Source: Glycomyces fuscus (lineage in GTDB: Bacteria > Actinomycetota > Actinomycetes > Streptosporangiales > Streptosporangiaceae). From it: 64,000 nucleotides of DNA. Below the pieces are notes generated by a model. It was not told where the DNA came from. It did no database searches and saw nothing but the letters and a program-made list of their open reading frames with translations. Positions within the stretch are counted from its first letter, which is position 1; every line of letters starts with the position of its first letter. The position numbers were made by a program, and so were the translations under genes. The stretch spans positions 114,513 to 178,512 of the forward strand of contig NYMS01000062.1 of NCBI GenBank assembly GCA_002529455.1, written 5' to 3'. Below are positions 52,457 through 61,805 of the stretch, in pieces.

Positions 52457-55414
52457 ATGGGACGGCCGCAGGACTCGGTGGACCCGGATGCCCCGAAGGA
52501 GATGCGTGAGCTGGCCGAGCGCCTGCGCGACGCGATGGACACCGCCGGGTACTCCGGCGTGACGGAGTTGGCCGACGCCGCGGGCAAGGCGCGCGGAACG
52601 GTCTCCGACGCGCTCAACGGAAAACGGGTGTCATGGGAGACGGTGAAGGCCGTCCTGAGGGCCTGCGACATCCCACCGAGCACGGAGTGGAAGACGCGCT
52701 GCGAGGATGCGGAGAGGGCCCGGAGGCGGCGTGACCGCCGTGCCCACGGCGAGGACACCCCTGACACCGGACAGCGCGGCCCCGGTCTGTACTCGATACG
52801 GCCGCCCGTCGGTGAACTGCCCGCACGTGTGCGTGGCCGGGACGCGCTCCTGGCCCTGCTGGGCGAAGCGCTGGAGTCGCCGGGCCAGTACGTGGAGGTG
52901 CTGCACGGCCTGGGAGGCTGTGGGAAGACGACCGTGGCACTCCGCCTCGCCCGGGACGCCCGTGAACACGGGTACACGGTCTTCTGGGTCCCGGCGGACG
53001 ACCACGACCGCACGGTGACCGCTCTGCGTGACGTGGCCTTGGAGATGGGCGCGGACGAGGACGAGGTGGCCGACGCCTGGGCGGGCCGGGCCAGCGCCAC
53101 CGACCTCCTGTGGCGACACCTCGACGAGGCGGAACGCCCCTGGCTACTGGTGCTCGACAACGCCGACGCGCCCGACCGCCTGGCCGCCCCGGGGAGGATG
53201 CCCGGTGACAGCACCGGATGGGTACGGGCGAGCGGGGCCGGGCTCACGGTCGTCACCACCAGGGTGGGCACCGCCGACGTGTGGGGAGGGGGCACACGAC
53301 TCCATCCGGTGGAACCGCTCCCGGCCGACGACGGCGCCGACATCCTGATCGACCTCGCGGGAAACGCGGGAACGGCGGCCGAGGCCCGTCGGCTCGCCGA
53401 TCGCCTGGGCGGCCTTCCACTCGCCCTGCGCCTGGCCGGTGCGTACCTGGCCCGGACCGCGCGCGGCGCGGGGTTGCTCCGTCAACGGGGCGGTTCGCCG
53501 AAGCGGATCCGGACCTTCGTCGCCTACCTGGAGGCCCTGGGCGACCTGGGACCGGACCTTCTGGACCGGGGCGCGGGCACGGGTGTGCTCCCGGACACCG
53601 AGCGGCTGCACCGGAGCCTGATCGGTCGTACGTGGGAGCTCACCCTCGACTTCCTCGACGCGCAGGGACTCCTCGAGGCGCGTCCGCTGATGCGCCTGCT
53701 GTCGTGCTTCGCCCCCGACCCCTTCCCCGCGGACCTGTTGGACGTCGACACCGCCGCCAGGTACGGCCTACTGCCTGATCCACCTGTCCATGAACGGGTG
53801 GACGCCGCCCTCCAGTCCCTGGTGGACTTCAGCCTGGTGGAGGTTGTTGACGACACCGACGTCTCCGAGGGAGAGGAGCCCGTTCCTCTCCTGCGCGTCC
53901 ACCGCCTGGTCCTGGAGTCCAACGCCCGCCAGGTCCGGGAGTCGCCCGAACGTGAACGCGCCGCGATCTGGGGTGCGGCCGTGGAGATGTTCGCCGTCGG
54001 TGCCGAACGCGAACCGGAGTCGCCGGAGAACTGGCCCTGGTGGCGCCTGCTCGTTCCGCACACGGTCGCGGCAGTGGCCAAGGTCGGTGACGACTCCACA
54101 CGGACACTGCGTCTGGCCCTGCGCTCGGGGATCGAGGCCTTCACCTTCCTGTGGTTCTCGGGTCAGCACGAGACCGGCAAAGCCCTGGCCGCTTCCCTGC
54201 GGGCACGCTGCGGGGCGCTGGAGGCCGAGGACGAGGTCCGGCTGACGATCCGGAACAGGTTCGCCCTCGCGACCATGGAGGGGGCCGCGGTGGAGGCCGA
54301 GTACGCCGACTTGCTCGCCATCCAGCGGAGGGTTCTCGGTCAGGAGCACCCGGAAACCCTGATGACGAGGCACAACCTGGCGGCGACCGCTTCGGGCAGC
54401 GGCGATCCGGTGGGAGTCGAGGCCGAACTGCGCGCGGTCCTCCAGGCCCGGCGCCGTGTGCTGGGCCCGGCCAGCCCCTACACCGCGATCACGCAGAGCG
54501 CACTCGCCGCCTTCGTGCAGTTTCGCGGAGACAACGAGGAGGCCCATGTCCAGTACGACGCCCTGATCGACGACTACCGCGGAGACCGCTCACTGCTGGG
54601 TCACTACAGCCGCCACCAGATCGCCCACCGCCTCGACGAGATGGGCCGGTTACCGGAAGCGGAGGTGGAGTACAGGCACGTCCTCTCCGAGTTCGAGGAC
54701 GCGGGCGCGGAGGGAACGAAGTCGTACAGGGAGCTCGTCCGGTGCCTCGCGGTGAACCTGCGCAGGCAGAAGGTCCCGGCCGCGAGGGAGGAGAGTCTGC
54801 GCTACGTCGCCCTGACGGAACGGGCCGAACCCTTCGACAGCCAGGAGTTCCACGCCGCGCTGCACCTGCACGGGGACGCCCTCCGGGCACTGGAGGAGTA
54901 CGCGGAGGCCGAGAGCGTGTACCGCGACGTGCTGGTGAAGCGGCGTGCGGCGGGCTGTGACGAGCAGGACTCGGCCCTGCTCCGGGACCGGCACTGCCTG
55001 GCGCACACCCTGGAAGATTCGGGACGGGCGCAACAGGCGTCGGAGGAGATGACCGCGGTGTACGAGTCCTACCGGGAGGTGCTGGGGGCGGACGCGGAGC
55101 AGACCAGGAGTTCCCTGCTGTGCGCCGTCGGCTTTCTCCGGGGATCGGGGGACTGGGATGCGGCGACGGCCCTGTACCGGACCCTGTACGAGTCGGAATG
55201 CCGGGTGTACGGGCCGGACCACGCCGAGCCGCTCTTCACGCGGTTCCGGCTCTCCCAGGCCCAGTACGAAAGCGGCGCCTCGGCCCGGGCCGACGCGGTC
55301 TCCGAGACGGAGTCGGTGCTGTCCGCCCTGCCCGAGGCCGAGGGGGTCAGGGACGGCTGGGTCGACACGGTACGGGAAGCGCTGGACGGACTCCGCGCGG
55401 CGGACGAGCGCTGA
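52457..55414 (+). CDS. HTH-NB-ARC-TPR protein (STAND NTPase)
   Basis: The 985-residue protein has an N-terminal Xre-like helix-turn-helix (about 13-72; VTELADAAGKARGTVSDALN), then a STAND/NB-ARC ATPase: P-loop GLGGCGKTTVA (151-161), Walker B WLLVLDNAD (229-237), VVTTRVG (about 265-271) and the GLPLALRLAG block (319-328). TPR-like helical repeats occupy about 600-960. Such proteins oligomerise when repeats sense a ligand; in actinomycetes they act as regulators and some relatives in immunity. ATG 52457 with ggagggagg is preferred; a TTG at 52349 with ggaggag would add 36 residues over the GAACAA array. No effector domain is visible, so transcriptional output is plausible. Confidence 0.87.
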   Translation: MGRPQDSVDPDAPKEMRELAERLRDAMDTAGYSGVTELADAAGKARGTVSDALNGKRVSWETVKAVLRACDIPPSTEWKTRCEDAERARRRRDRRAHGEDTPDTGQRGPGLYSIRPPVGELPARVRGRDALLALLGEALESPGQYVEVLHGLGGCGKTTVALRLARDAREHGYTVFWVPADDHDRTVTALRDVALEMGADEDEVADAWAGRASATDLLWRHLDEAERPWLLVLDNADAPDRLAAPGRMPGDSTGWVRASGAGLTVVTTRVGTADVWGGGTRLHPVEPLPADDGADILIDLAGNAGTAAEARRLADRLGGLPLALRLAGAYLARTARGAGLLRQRGGSPKRIRTFVAYLEALGDLGPDLLDRGAGTGVLPDTERLHRSLIGRTWELTLDFLDAQGLLEARPLMRLLSCFAPDPFPADLLDVDTAARYGLLPDPPVHERVDAALQSLVDFSLVEVVDDTDVSEGEEPVPLLRVHRLVLESNARQVRESPERERAAIWGAAVEMFAVGAEREPESPENWPWWRLLVPHTVAAVAKVGDDSTRTLRLALRSGIEAFTFLWFSGQHETGKALAASLRARCGALEAEDEVRLTIRNRFALATMEGAAVEAEYADLLAIQRRVLGQEHPETLMTRHNLAATASGSGDPVGVEAELRAVLQARRRVLGPASPYTAITQSALAAFVQFRGDNEEAHVQYDALIDDYRGDRSLLGHYSRHQIAHRLDEMGRLPEAEVEYRHVLSEFEDAGAEGTKSYRELVRCLAVNLRRQKVPAAREESLRYVALTERAEPFDSQEFHAALHLHGDALRALEEYAEAESVYRDVLVKRRAAGCDEQDSALLRDRHCLAHTLEDSGRAQQASEEMTAVYESYREVLGADAEQTRSSLLCAVGFLRGSGDWDAATALYRTLYESECRVYGPDHAEPLFTRFRLSQAQYESGASARADAVSETESVLSALPEAEGVRDGWVDTVREALDGLRAADER

Positions 55415-55489
55415 CCGTGGCCGAGGGGCACGGTGCGGTCCGCCTCGAACGCCTTCGGTGCCACGGACACCTATGGCGTTGAGGGGAGG

Positions 55490-55522
55490 CGGTTCCCGGC
55501 GCCGCCGCGGCACCGGGAACCG
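55490..55522. terminator. hairpin between STAND and acyl-CoA dehydrogenase genes
   Basis: CGGTTCCCGG (55490-55499) pairs with CCGGGAACCG (55513-55522) around a 13-base loop, between two convergent stops. Confidence 0.65.
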
Positions 55523-55537
55523 TCGGAGGGCGCACGC

Positions 55538-56695
55538 CTACGCGGGCAGGCCCAGCTCGCGGGCGATGAGCATCTTCTGCACCTCGCTGGTGCCCTCGCC
55601 CACCTCCAGGATCTTGGCGTCCCGGTAGAAGCGGCCCACGGGGTAGTCGTTCATGAACCCGTAGCCGCCGAACACCTGCGTGGCGTCCCGCGCGTTGTCC
55701 ATGGCGGCGTTGGAGGCCACCAGCTTGGCGATCGCGGCCTCCTTCTTGAAGGGCTCGCCCGCCAGCATGCGCGAGGCCGCGTCGTAGTACGCCAGCCGCG
55801 CGGTGTGCGCCCGCGCCTCCATCTCCGCGATCTTGAACTGGATCGCCTGGTAGCTGCCGATGGCGTTGCCGAAGGCGTGCCGCTCGTGGGCGTAGCGCAC
55901 GCTCTCGTCCACGCAGCCCTGCGCCAGGCCCACCGACAGCGCCGCGATGGCGATGCGGCCCTCGTCCAGGATCCGCAGGAACTGCGCGTACCCGCGCCCG
56001 CGCTCACCGACCAGGTTCGCCTCGGGTACCCGGCAGTCCTCGAACACCAGCTCGTTGGTGTCGGAGGCGTTCCACCCCACCTTGGAGTACTTCTGGCCCA
56101 CGGAGAAGCCCGGCGTGCCCGCCGGCACCAGGATCGAGGAGATCTCCGGCCGCCCGTCCTCCCGGCGCCCCGTCACGGCGGTGACGGTCACCAGCGCGGT
56201 GATGTCGGTGCCCGAGTTGGTGATGAACGACTTCGTCCCGTTGATCACCCACTGGCCGTCCTCCAGACGGGCCGTGGTCCTGGTGGCGCCCGCGTCGGAC
56301 CCGCCGTCGGGCTCGGTCAGCCCGAACGCGCCCAGGGCCTCACCGGAGGTCAGCCTCGGCAGGTACGCCTTCCTCTGCTCCTCGGTGCCGAACCGGAAGA
56401 TCGGCATCGCGCCCAGCGACACCCCCGCCTCCAGGGTGATCGCCACGGAGGAGTCCACCCGGGCCAGCTCCTCCAGGGCCAGGCACAGGGCGAAGTAGTC
56501 GCCGCCCATGCCCCCGTGCTCCTCGGGGAAGGGCAGCCCGAACAGGCCCATCCGCCCCATCTTGGCGACGATCTCGTACGGGAACGCCTCCCGCTCGTAG
56601 TAGTCGCCGATGACCGGGGCGACCTCGGTCCGGGCGAACTCCTCCACGGCGGCCCGCAGGTCGGCGTGCTCGGTCGACAGCTGGTGGCGGTTCAT
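55538..56695 (-). CDS. acyl-CoA dehydrogenase, probably isovaleryl/short branched-chain type
   Basis: This 385-residue flavoenzyme introduces a 2,3 double bond into an acyl-CoA. The FAD/substrate signatures are AFGLTEPDGGSDAGATRTTA and TNSGTD (middle domain), and QVFGGYGFMNDYPVGRFYRDAKILEVGEGTSEVQ-type sequence at the C-terminus, read in parts. Catalytic Glu is expected in the ILEVGEGTSE block or at the isovaleryl-specific position, which I could not assign. Its start overlaps the carboxylase alpha-subunit stop by 4 bases, so it belongs to the same operon. With a methylcrotonyl-type carboxylase, leucine catabolism is the likely pathway. Confidence 0.92.
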   Translation of the reverse strand: MNRHQLSTEHADLRAAVEEFARTEVAPVIGDYYEREAFPYEIVAKMGRMGLFGLPFPEEHGGMGGDYFALCLALEELARVDSSVAITLEAGVSLGAMPIFRFGTEEQRKAYLPRLTSGEALGAFGLTEPDGGSDAGATRTTARLEDGQWVINGTKSFITNSGTDITALVTVTAVTGRREDGRPEISSILVPAGTPGFSVGQKYSKVGWNASDTNELVFEDCRVPEANLVGERGRGYAQFLRILDEGRIAIAALSVGLAQGCVDESVRYAHERHAFGNAIGSYQAIQFKIAEMEARAHTARLAYYDAASRMLAGEPFKKEAAIAKLVASNAAMDNARDATQVFGGYGFMNDYPVGRFYRDAKILEVGEGTSEVQKMLIARELGLPA

Positions 56696-58800
56696 TTCTG
56701 CGACTCCTCGCTGGTGGCGGGGGCGGACGCGTCCGACGGGGTGTCGGCGGACGCGTCCCGGACGGGTTCGACGGTGACCAGGACGGCGTCCATGGGCACG
56801 GACGCGCCGGGGCGCACCGCCACGGTCGCGACGGTCCCGTCGACGGGTGAGGTGACGGAGTGCTCCATCTTCATGGCCTCCACGACGGCGAGCGGGGTCC
56901 CCGCGCTCACCGTCTGCCCCGGCTCCACCGCGACGGAGAGCACCGTGCCGGGCATGGGGCTGCGCACGGTCCCGTCGGCGGCGGCGTCGTCCTCGCGCAG
57001 AGCGGCAGCGACGGGTTCCTCGTGCAGGCTCCAGGCGGCGCCGCCCAGGCCCAGCCACCGGTGCGCGGTGCCGGGGTCGTCGGCGCGCGTGTAGGTGCGG
57101 GTGGCGTGGCCGTCGGTGACGGTGAGCCGGGCGCCGTCGGCGGAGCGCCGGGCCCCGAACGGGACGGGCTCCCCCTCCGCCACGCTCACCAGGTAGCGCC
57201 CGGGCGCCGCGTCGCGGCGCACCCGGACCACGACGGCCTCGCGCCCGGAGAGCCGCAGCCGCCACGGGGTCCAGGCGGGGCCGCCCATCCGCCAGCCGTC
57301 CGGCACGGCGAAGCGGTCGGCGCTCGGCTCCGTCTCCAGGTCGATCTGGTGGTCCAGGGCCGCGGCCGCGTACACCTCGTCGAGCATCCGCTCGGGAGCC
57401 GGTGCGGGCGGGTCGGAGGCGATGAGGTCGGTGCTCAGGTCCCCGGCGACCACACGCGGGTGGCGCAGCAGCCGGCGCAGGTAGGCGGTGTTGGTCACGC
57501 AGCCCAACAGCTGGTAGGAGGCCAGCGCGGAGTCCATCCGGTTCAGGGCCTCGGAGCGGTCCGCGCCCCAGGTGATCACCTTGGCGAGCATCGGGTCGAA
57601 GTCGGAGGTGATCTCCCCGCCCTCGGCGATGCCCGAGTCCACCCGGACCTCGTGCCCCCGGGGTTCGACCAGGGAAAGGACCGGCCCGCCGGTGGGCAGG
57701 AACCCGCGGTCGGCGTCCTCGGCGTAGATCCGCGACTCCACGGCGTGCCCGACCCAGGACACGTCGGACTGGGTGAAGGGCAGTTCCTCGCCCATGGCCA
57801 CCCGCACCTGGAGTTCCACCAGGTCCACGCCGCGCTCGCCGCGCACCGCGACGACCTCCTCGGTGACCGGGTGCTCGACCTGCAACCGGGTGTTCATCTC
57901 CAGGAACGAGAACGACAGGTCGCCGTCCGCCCCGGCCTCGGCGATGAACTCCACCGTGCCCGCGCCCACGTACCCGCAGGAACGGGCGGCGGCCACGGCG
58001 GCCTCGCCCATGGCGGCGCGCTGGGCGTCGGTGAGCAGCGGGGAGGGCGCCTCCTCCACCACCTTCTGGTGGCGGCGCTGCAGGCTGCACTCGCGCTCTC
58101 CCAGGTGCAGGACGTTGCCGTGGGTGTCGGCCATGACCTGCACCTCGATGTGGCGGGGCCGCTCCACCAGCCGCTCCACGAGGAGGGTGGAGTCGCCGAA
58201 GGAGGCCAGGGCCTCGCGTCGGGCGGCGGCGGCGCCGGCCACCAGGCCGTCGGGGGAGTACACGGAGCGCATACCCTTGCCGCCGCCCCCGGCGGAGGGC
58301 TTGATGAGCAGCGGGTAGCCGGTTCTCTCCGCGGCGCGGAGGAGTTCCTCGTCGCCCAGGGGGTGCCCGGGCTTCTCGGTGAACCCGCCCAGGACGGGCA
58401 CGCCCGCGGCGGCCACGGTGTCCTTCGCGCGGATCTTGTCGCCCATGGCCTCGATCGCGGAGGCCGGGGGGCCGATGAAGACCAGACCGGAGTCGGTGCA
58501 GGCGCGGGCGAAGCCGGCGTTCTCGGACAGGAAGCCGTAGCCGGGGTGCACTCCGGTGGCACCGCAGTCCAGGGCCAGGGCGACGATCCCGTCGGCGTCC
58601 AGGTAGTGCTCCACACGGAACGCCAGGTCGGCGGCGAGGGTGTGCGGGGCGTTCGCGTCGGCGTCGGTGTACACGGTGGCCGGGCTGATCCCCATGCGGC
58701 GCAGGGTGCGCATGACGCGCAGCGCGATCTCGCCCCGGTTGGCGACCATGATGCGCGCGGGCCCGTGGACGCCCGGGTTCGTGCGTGGCGTTGTGGTCAA
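56692..58800 (-). CDS. mccA: acyl-CoA carboxylase alpha subunit (biotin carboxylase plus biotin carrier), probably methylcrotonyl-CoA carboxylase
   Basis: The 702-residue subunit carboxylates biotin with ATP and bicarbonate. The N-terminal biotin carboxylase domain (about 15-460) shows IMVANRGEIALRVMRT, the ATP-binding KPSAGGGGKGMRSV and FLEMNTRLQVEHPVTE. A linker domain follows, then the carrier domain with the biotinyl lysine in VEAMKMEHSV at about 643. TTG 58800 is the start; gagga lies 5 bases before it, overlapping the end region of the beta-subunit gene. Substrate is inferred from the operon; propionyl- or geranyl-CoA are alternatives. An HMG-CoA lyase gene, common in such clusters, is missing. 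Confidence 0.9.
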   Translation of the reverse strand: MTTTPRTNPGVHGPARIMVANRGEIALRVMRTLRRMGISPATVYTDADANAPHTLAADLAFRVEHYLDADGIVALALDCGATGVHPGYGFLSENAGFARACTDSGLVFIGPPASAIEAMGDKIRAKDTVAAAGVPVLGGFTEKPGHPLGDEELLRAAERTGYPLLIKPSAGGGGKGMRSVYSPDGLVAGAAAARREALASFGDSTLLVERLVERPRHIEVQVMADTHGNVLHLGERECSLQRRHQKVVEEAPSPLLTDAQRAAMGEAAVAAARSCGYVGAGTVEFIAEAGADGDLSFSFLEMNTRLQVEHPVTEEVVAVRGERGVDLVELQVRVAMGEELPFTQSDVSWVGHAVESRIYAEDADRGFLPTGGPVLSLVEPRGHEVRVDSGIAEGGEITSDFDPMLAKVITWGADRSEALNRMDSALASYQLLGCVTNTAYLRRLLRHPRVVAGDLSTDLIASDPPAPAPERMLDEVYAAAALDHQIDLETEPSADRFAVPDGWRMGGPAWTPWRLRLSGREAVVVRVRRDAAPGRYLVSVAEGEPVPFGARRSADGARLTVTDGHATRTYTRADDPGTAHRWLGLGGAAWSLHEEPVAAALREDDAAADGTVRSPMPGTVLSVAVEPGQTVSAGTPLAVVEAMKMEHSVTSPVDGTVATVAVRPGASVPMDAVLVTVEPVRDASADTPSDASAPATSEESQK

Positions 58801-58807
58801 GGGTTCC

Positions 58808-60433
58808 TCACATCCGGAAGACGCCGTAGCCCACCGGCTCCAGCGGCGCGTGGCGGGCGGCGGACAGGGCCATGGCGAGCACGTCGCGGGTGTCGGCGGG
58901 GTCGATGACGCCGTCGTCCCACAGGCGCGCGGTGGAGTAGTACGGGCTGCCCTGCTCCTCGTACTGGTCGCGGATGGGCGCCTTGAAGGCCTCCTCGTCC
59001 TCGGCGGACCACTCCTGGCCGCGTCCGGCGAGCTGGTCGCGGCGGACGGTGGAGAGCACCGAGGCGGCCTGCTCGCCGCCCATCACCGAGATACGGGCGT
59101 TGGGCCACATCCACAGGAAGCGGGGCGAGTAGGCCCGGCCGCACATGCTGTAGTTGCCCGCGCCGAAGGACCCGCCGACGACCACGGTGAACTTGGGGAC
59201 GCGGGCGCAGGCCACGGCGGTGACCATCTTCGCCCCGTGCTTGGCGATGCCGCCCGCCTCGTAGTCCCGGCCGACCATGAACCCGGAGATGTTCTGGAGG
59301 AAGACCAGCGGCACGCCGCGCCGGTCGCACAGCTCGATGAAGTGGGCGCCCTTGAGGGCGGACTCGGCGAACAGGATGCCGTTGTTGGCGACGATGCCGA
59401 CCGGGTGGCCGTGCAGGTGCGCGAAGCCGGTGACCAGGGTCGTGCCGTACTCGGCCTTGAACTCGGTGAACTCGCTGCCGTCCACGATCCGGCCGATGAC
59501 CTCGCGCACGTCGTAGGGGGTGCGCGTGTCGGCGGGCACCACCCCGTACAGCTCCCCGGGGTCCAGCGCCGGGGGCCGGGGCTCGCGGACCTCCCACGCG
59601 GGCGGCCCGGGCGGGCCGAGGGTGTCGGCGATGCGCCGGACGAGGGTGAGGGCGTGCGCGTCGTCGTCGGCCAGGTGGTCGGTGACCCCCGACACCCGCG
59701 AGTGCAGCTCGCCGCCGCCCAGCTCCTCGGCGGTGACGACCTCGCCGGTGGCCGCCTTGACCAGCGGCGGGCCGCCCAGGAAGATCGTGCCCTGCTCGCG
59801 CACGATGACCGCCTCGTCGCTCATCGCCGGGACGTAGGCGCCGCCCGCGGTGCACGAGCCCAGCACCGCCGCGATCTGCGGGATGCCCAGCCGGGACATC
59901 GTGGCCTGGTTGTAGAAGATCCGGCCGAAGTGCTCGCGGTCGGGGAAGACGTCGTCCTGCATGGGCAGGAACGCGCCCCCCGAGTCGGCGAGGTAGACGC
60001 ACGGCAGCCGGTTGTGCAGCGCGACCTCCTGGGCGCGCAGGTGCTTCTTGACGGTCATGGGGTAGTAGCTGCCGCCCTTGACCGTGGCGTCGTTGGCGAC
60101 CACGACCGTTGGGCGGCCCATGACCCGGCCCACGCCCGCGATCATCCCGGCGCCGGGCGCGTCCTGCCCGTCCGCGCCGTAGAGCCCGTACGCGGCCAGG
60201 GGGGCGATCTCCAGGAAGGGGGAGCCGGGGTCCAGGAGGAGGTCGACGCGGTCGCGCGGCAGGAGTTTGCCCCGCTCGACGTGCCGTGCCCGGGTCTTCT
60301 CCGGGCCGCCCAGGGCCGCGGTGGCGATCCGCTCGCGCAGCTCCAGGGCGAGGGCGCGGTTCGCCGCGTCGTTGGCGGCGAACGCGGGCCCGGCGGTGTC
60401 CACCGCCGTGCCGAGCACAGATGCCCTGCTCAT
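58808..60433 (-). CDS. mccB: acyl-CoA carboxylase beta subunit (carboxyltransferase), probably methylcrotonyl-CoA carboxylase
   Basis: The 541-residue carboxyltransferase moves CO2 from biotin to an acyl-CoA. Oxyanion-hole blocks are SCTAGGAYVPAMSDEAV in the N-half and VVGGSFGAGNYSMCGRAYSPRFLWMWPNARISVMGGEQAA-type sequence in the C-half, read in parts. The latter wording is characteristic of methylcrotonyl/geranyl-CoA carboxylases rather than propionyl ones. ATG 60433 follows gagagga. It is the first gene of the operon, 111 bases from the divergent TetR gene with a palindrome between. Confidence 0.92.
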   Translation of the reverse strand: MSRASVLGTAVDTAGPAFAANDAANRALALELRERIATAALGGPEKTRARHVERGKLLPRDRVDLLLDPGSPFLEIAPLAAYGLYGADGQDAPGAGMIAGVGRVMGRPTVVVANDATVKGGSYYPMTVKKHLRAQEVALHNRLPCVYLADSGGAFLPMQDDVFPDREHFGRIFYNQATMSRLGIPQIAAVLGSCTAGGAYVPAMSDEAVIVREQGTIFLGGPPLVKAATGEVVTAEELGGGELHSRVSGVTDHLADDDAHALTLVRRIADTLGPPGPPAWEVREPRPPALDPGELYGVVPADTRTPYDVREVIGRIVDGSEFTEFKAEYGTTLVTGFAHLHGHPVGIVANNGILFAESALKGAHFIELCDRRGVPLVFLQNISGFMVGRDYEAGGIAKHGAKMVTAVACARVPKFTVVVGGSFGAGNYSMCGRAYSPRFLWMWPNARISVMGGEQAASVLSTVRRDQLAGRGQEWSAEDEEAFKAPIRDQYEEQGSPYYSTARLWDDGVIDPADTRDVLAMALSAARHAPLEPVGYGVFRM

Positions 60434-60463
60434 GGTGTCCTCTCGTGGAGGGGTGTTAATGCT

Positions 60464-60486
60464 CACTAACATCTGAGATGTTAGTG
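60464..60486. promoter_or_regulatory. TetR operator palindrome between the carboxylase operon and tetR
   Basis: CACTAACAT (60464-60472) and ATGTTAGTG (60478-60486) form a perfect 9-base inverted repeat with a 5-base spacer. A further half-site CTAACAT lies at 60491-60497. Size and spacing are typical of TetR-family sites and the location allows control of both divergent genes. Confidence 0.85.
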
Positions 60487-60543
60487 ACTACTAACATGGG
60501 TGTCCAGAGCCCGGCGCGTCACCGGGGGAGGGGAGGAAGCCGG

Positions 60544-61128
60544 ATGGGGGTCAGGCCCGCGGGTGAGAGGCGGACGGCGCTCCTGGGCGCGGCGGCGGAC
60601 CTCTTCGCCGAACGCGGCTACCGGGGGGTGTCCATCGACGACCTCGGCCGCGCCGTCGGCACGACCGGACCAGCCCTGTATCGGCACTTCCGCGGCAAGC
60701 AGGCGCTGCTCGGCGCGGTGCTGGTGGACATCAGCGAACGCCTGGCGCGCCAGGGCGGCGAGCTGGTGGCGCAGGCGTCGGACGCCGAGGAGGCGCTGGA
60801 GGCCCTGCTGCGCGGGCACATCGCCTTCGCCCTGGACGAGCCCGCACTGATCACCGTGCACGACCGCGAGCTGGGCAATCTCACCGAGTCCGACCGGCGC
60901 CGGGTGCGCCGCCTCCAGCGCGGCTACGTCGAGCAGTGGGTGGGGGTGCTGGGCGAGCTGCGCCCCGAGGCCTCGGCCACCGTCCTGCGCGCCGCCGTGC
61001 ACGCCGTGTTCGGCCTGCTCAACTCCACCCCGCACAGCCGGGGCGAGCTGTCGCGGCGGCACATGTCGCGGCTGCTGCTGGAGATGGGCCGTGCCGCACT
61101 GACCGTCCCCGCCGCCGCGCCCGACTGA
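60544..61128 (+). CDS. TetR family transcriptional regulator
   Basis: This 194-residue regulator has the N-terminal TetR HTH (TALLGAAADLFAERGYRGVSIDDLGRAVGTTGPALYRHFRGKQALL in family terms, about residues 9-54) and a helical ligand domain. It is divergent from the acyl-CoA dehydrogenase/carboxylase operon and probably represses it through the CACTAACAT palindrome, with an acyl-CoA as likely inducer. ATG 60544 with ggaggaag is preferred; earlier in-frame ATGs at 60478 and 60496 fall in or beside the operator. Confidence 0.9.
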   Translation: MGVRPAGERRTALLGAAADLFAERGYRGVSIDDLGRAVGTTGPALYRHFRGKQALLGAVLVDISERLARQGGELVAQASDAEEALEALLRGHIAFALDEPALITVHDRELGNLTESDRRRVRRLQRGYVEQWVGVLGELRPEASATVLRAAVHAVFGLLNSTPHSRGELSRRHMSRLLLEMGRAALTVPAAAPD

Positions 61129-61214
61129 GGGGAAGGGGCGGGCGGCACGCGGTCCCGGACGTGGGAGGAGCTCCTGGGCCCGCCCCGGGGGGGCGGGCGA
61201 CCGGGGCGGGCGAC

Positions 61215-61240
61215 CGGGGCGGGCCCGGCGGCCCGCCCCG
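61215..61240. terminator. hairpin between tetR and the small secreted protein gene
   Basis: CGGGGCGGGCC (61215-61225) pairs with GGCCCGCCCCG (61230-61240) around the loop cggc. GGGGCGGGCGAC-like direct repeats precede it. It lies 10 bases before the stop of the minus-strand gene, between convergent genes. Confidence 0.6.
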
Positions 61241-61249
61241 CGCCGCGTC

Positions 61250-61504
61250 CTACATGGCGCCCGTGGCGCCACCCGTGTCCGGGGCCTGTTCCGCCGGAGC
61301 GGCGGGGCTCTCCTGGGTCCCGCTGTTCACGGGCGGGGCGGTGTCGTTGTCCTCCTCGAAGAACCCCCCGAGGATCAGCCCGAGAAGCCCCTCGGAACGC
61401 GGGTCCTCCTGGGCCGGGGCTGCGGCCAGAGCGGTTCCCGCCCCGGTCACGGCCAGTCCGGCGGCCAGCACCGTCGCGGCGGTGATCCTGGTGAACGCAC
61501 GCAT
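61250..61504 (-). CDS. small secreted protein of unknown function
   Basis: The 84-residue precursor has a clear signal peptide (MRAFTRITAATVLAAGLAVT, cleavage likely after ALA around residues 26-28). The mature part of about 55 residues contains a short apolar stretch (EGLLGLILGGFF), an acidic patch and a Pro/Ala/Thr-rich tail. It has no cysteines, so it is not a typical chaplin. An aaggga site lies upstream of ATG 61504; GTG 61516 would abut it too closely. Function unknown. Confidence 0.75.
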   Translation of the reverse strand: MRAFTRITAATVLAAGLAVTGAGTALAAAPAQEDPRSEGLLGLILGGFFEEDNDTAPPVNSGTQESPAAPAEQAPDTGGATGAM

Positions 61505-61805
61505 ACGCGTTCGCACTCCCTTCGTGTCGGCGTCAATACTTGACGTGATTATCCTGTTACAGAAAGTCGCCGAGGTCACGAACTCCCGTGTGTGGGAGTT
61601 TCGGCCCGGCCGCCGGAGCCGCGCCGTTCTCCCCCAGTAGCCGCCAACGGCGGGCAAAGTCCCCGGAACGCCGCGGGTGGCGGCTCCGGCCATCTCCCGG
61701 CCCGGCCATACATTGGCCGCGGTGATGTGGGTAGGGCTGCGTTCAACGACCCGACGGACGCACACGGCCGTCCCGCCCCACGACACGTCAGAAGGAGCGC
61801 TGTAT

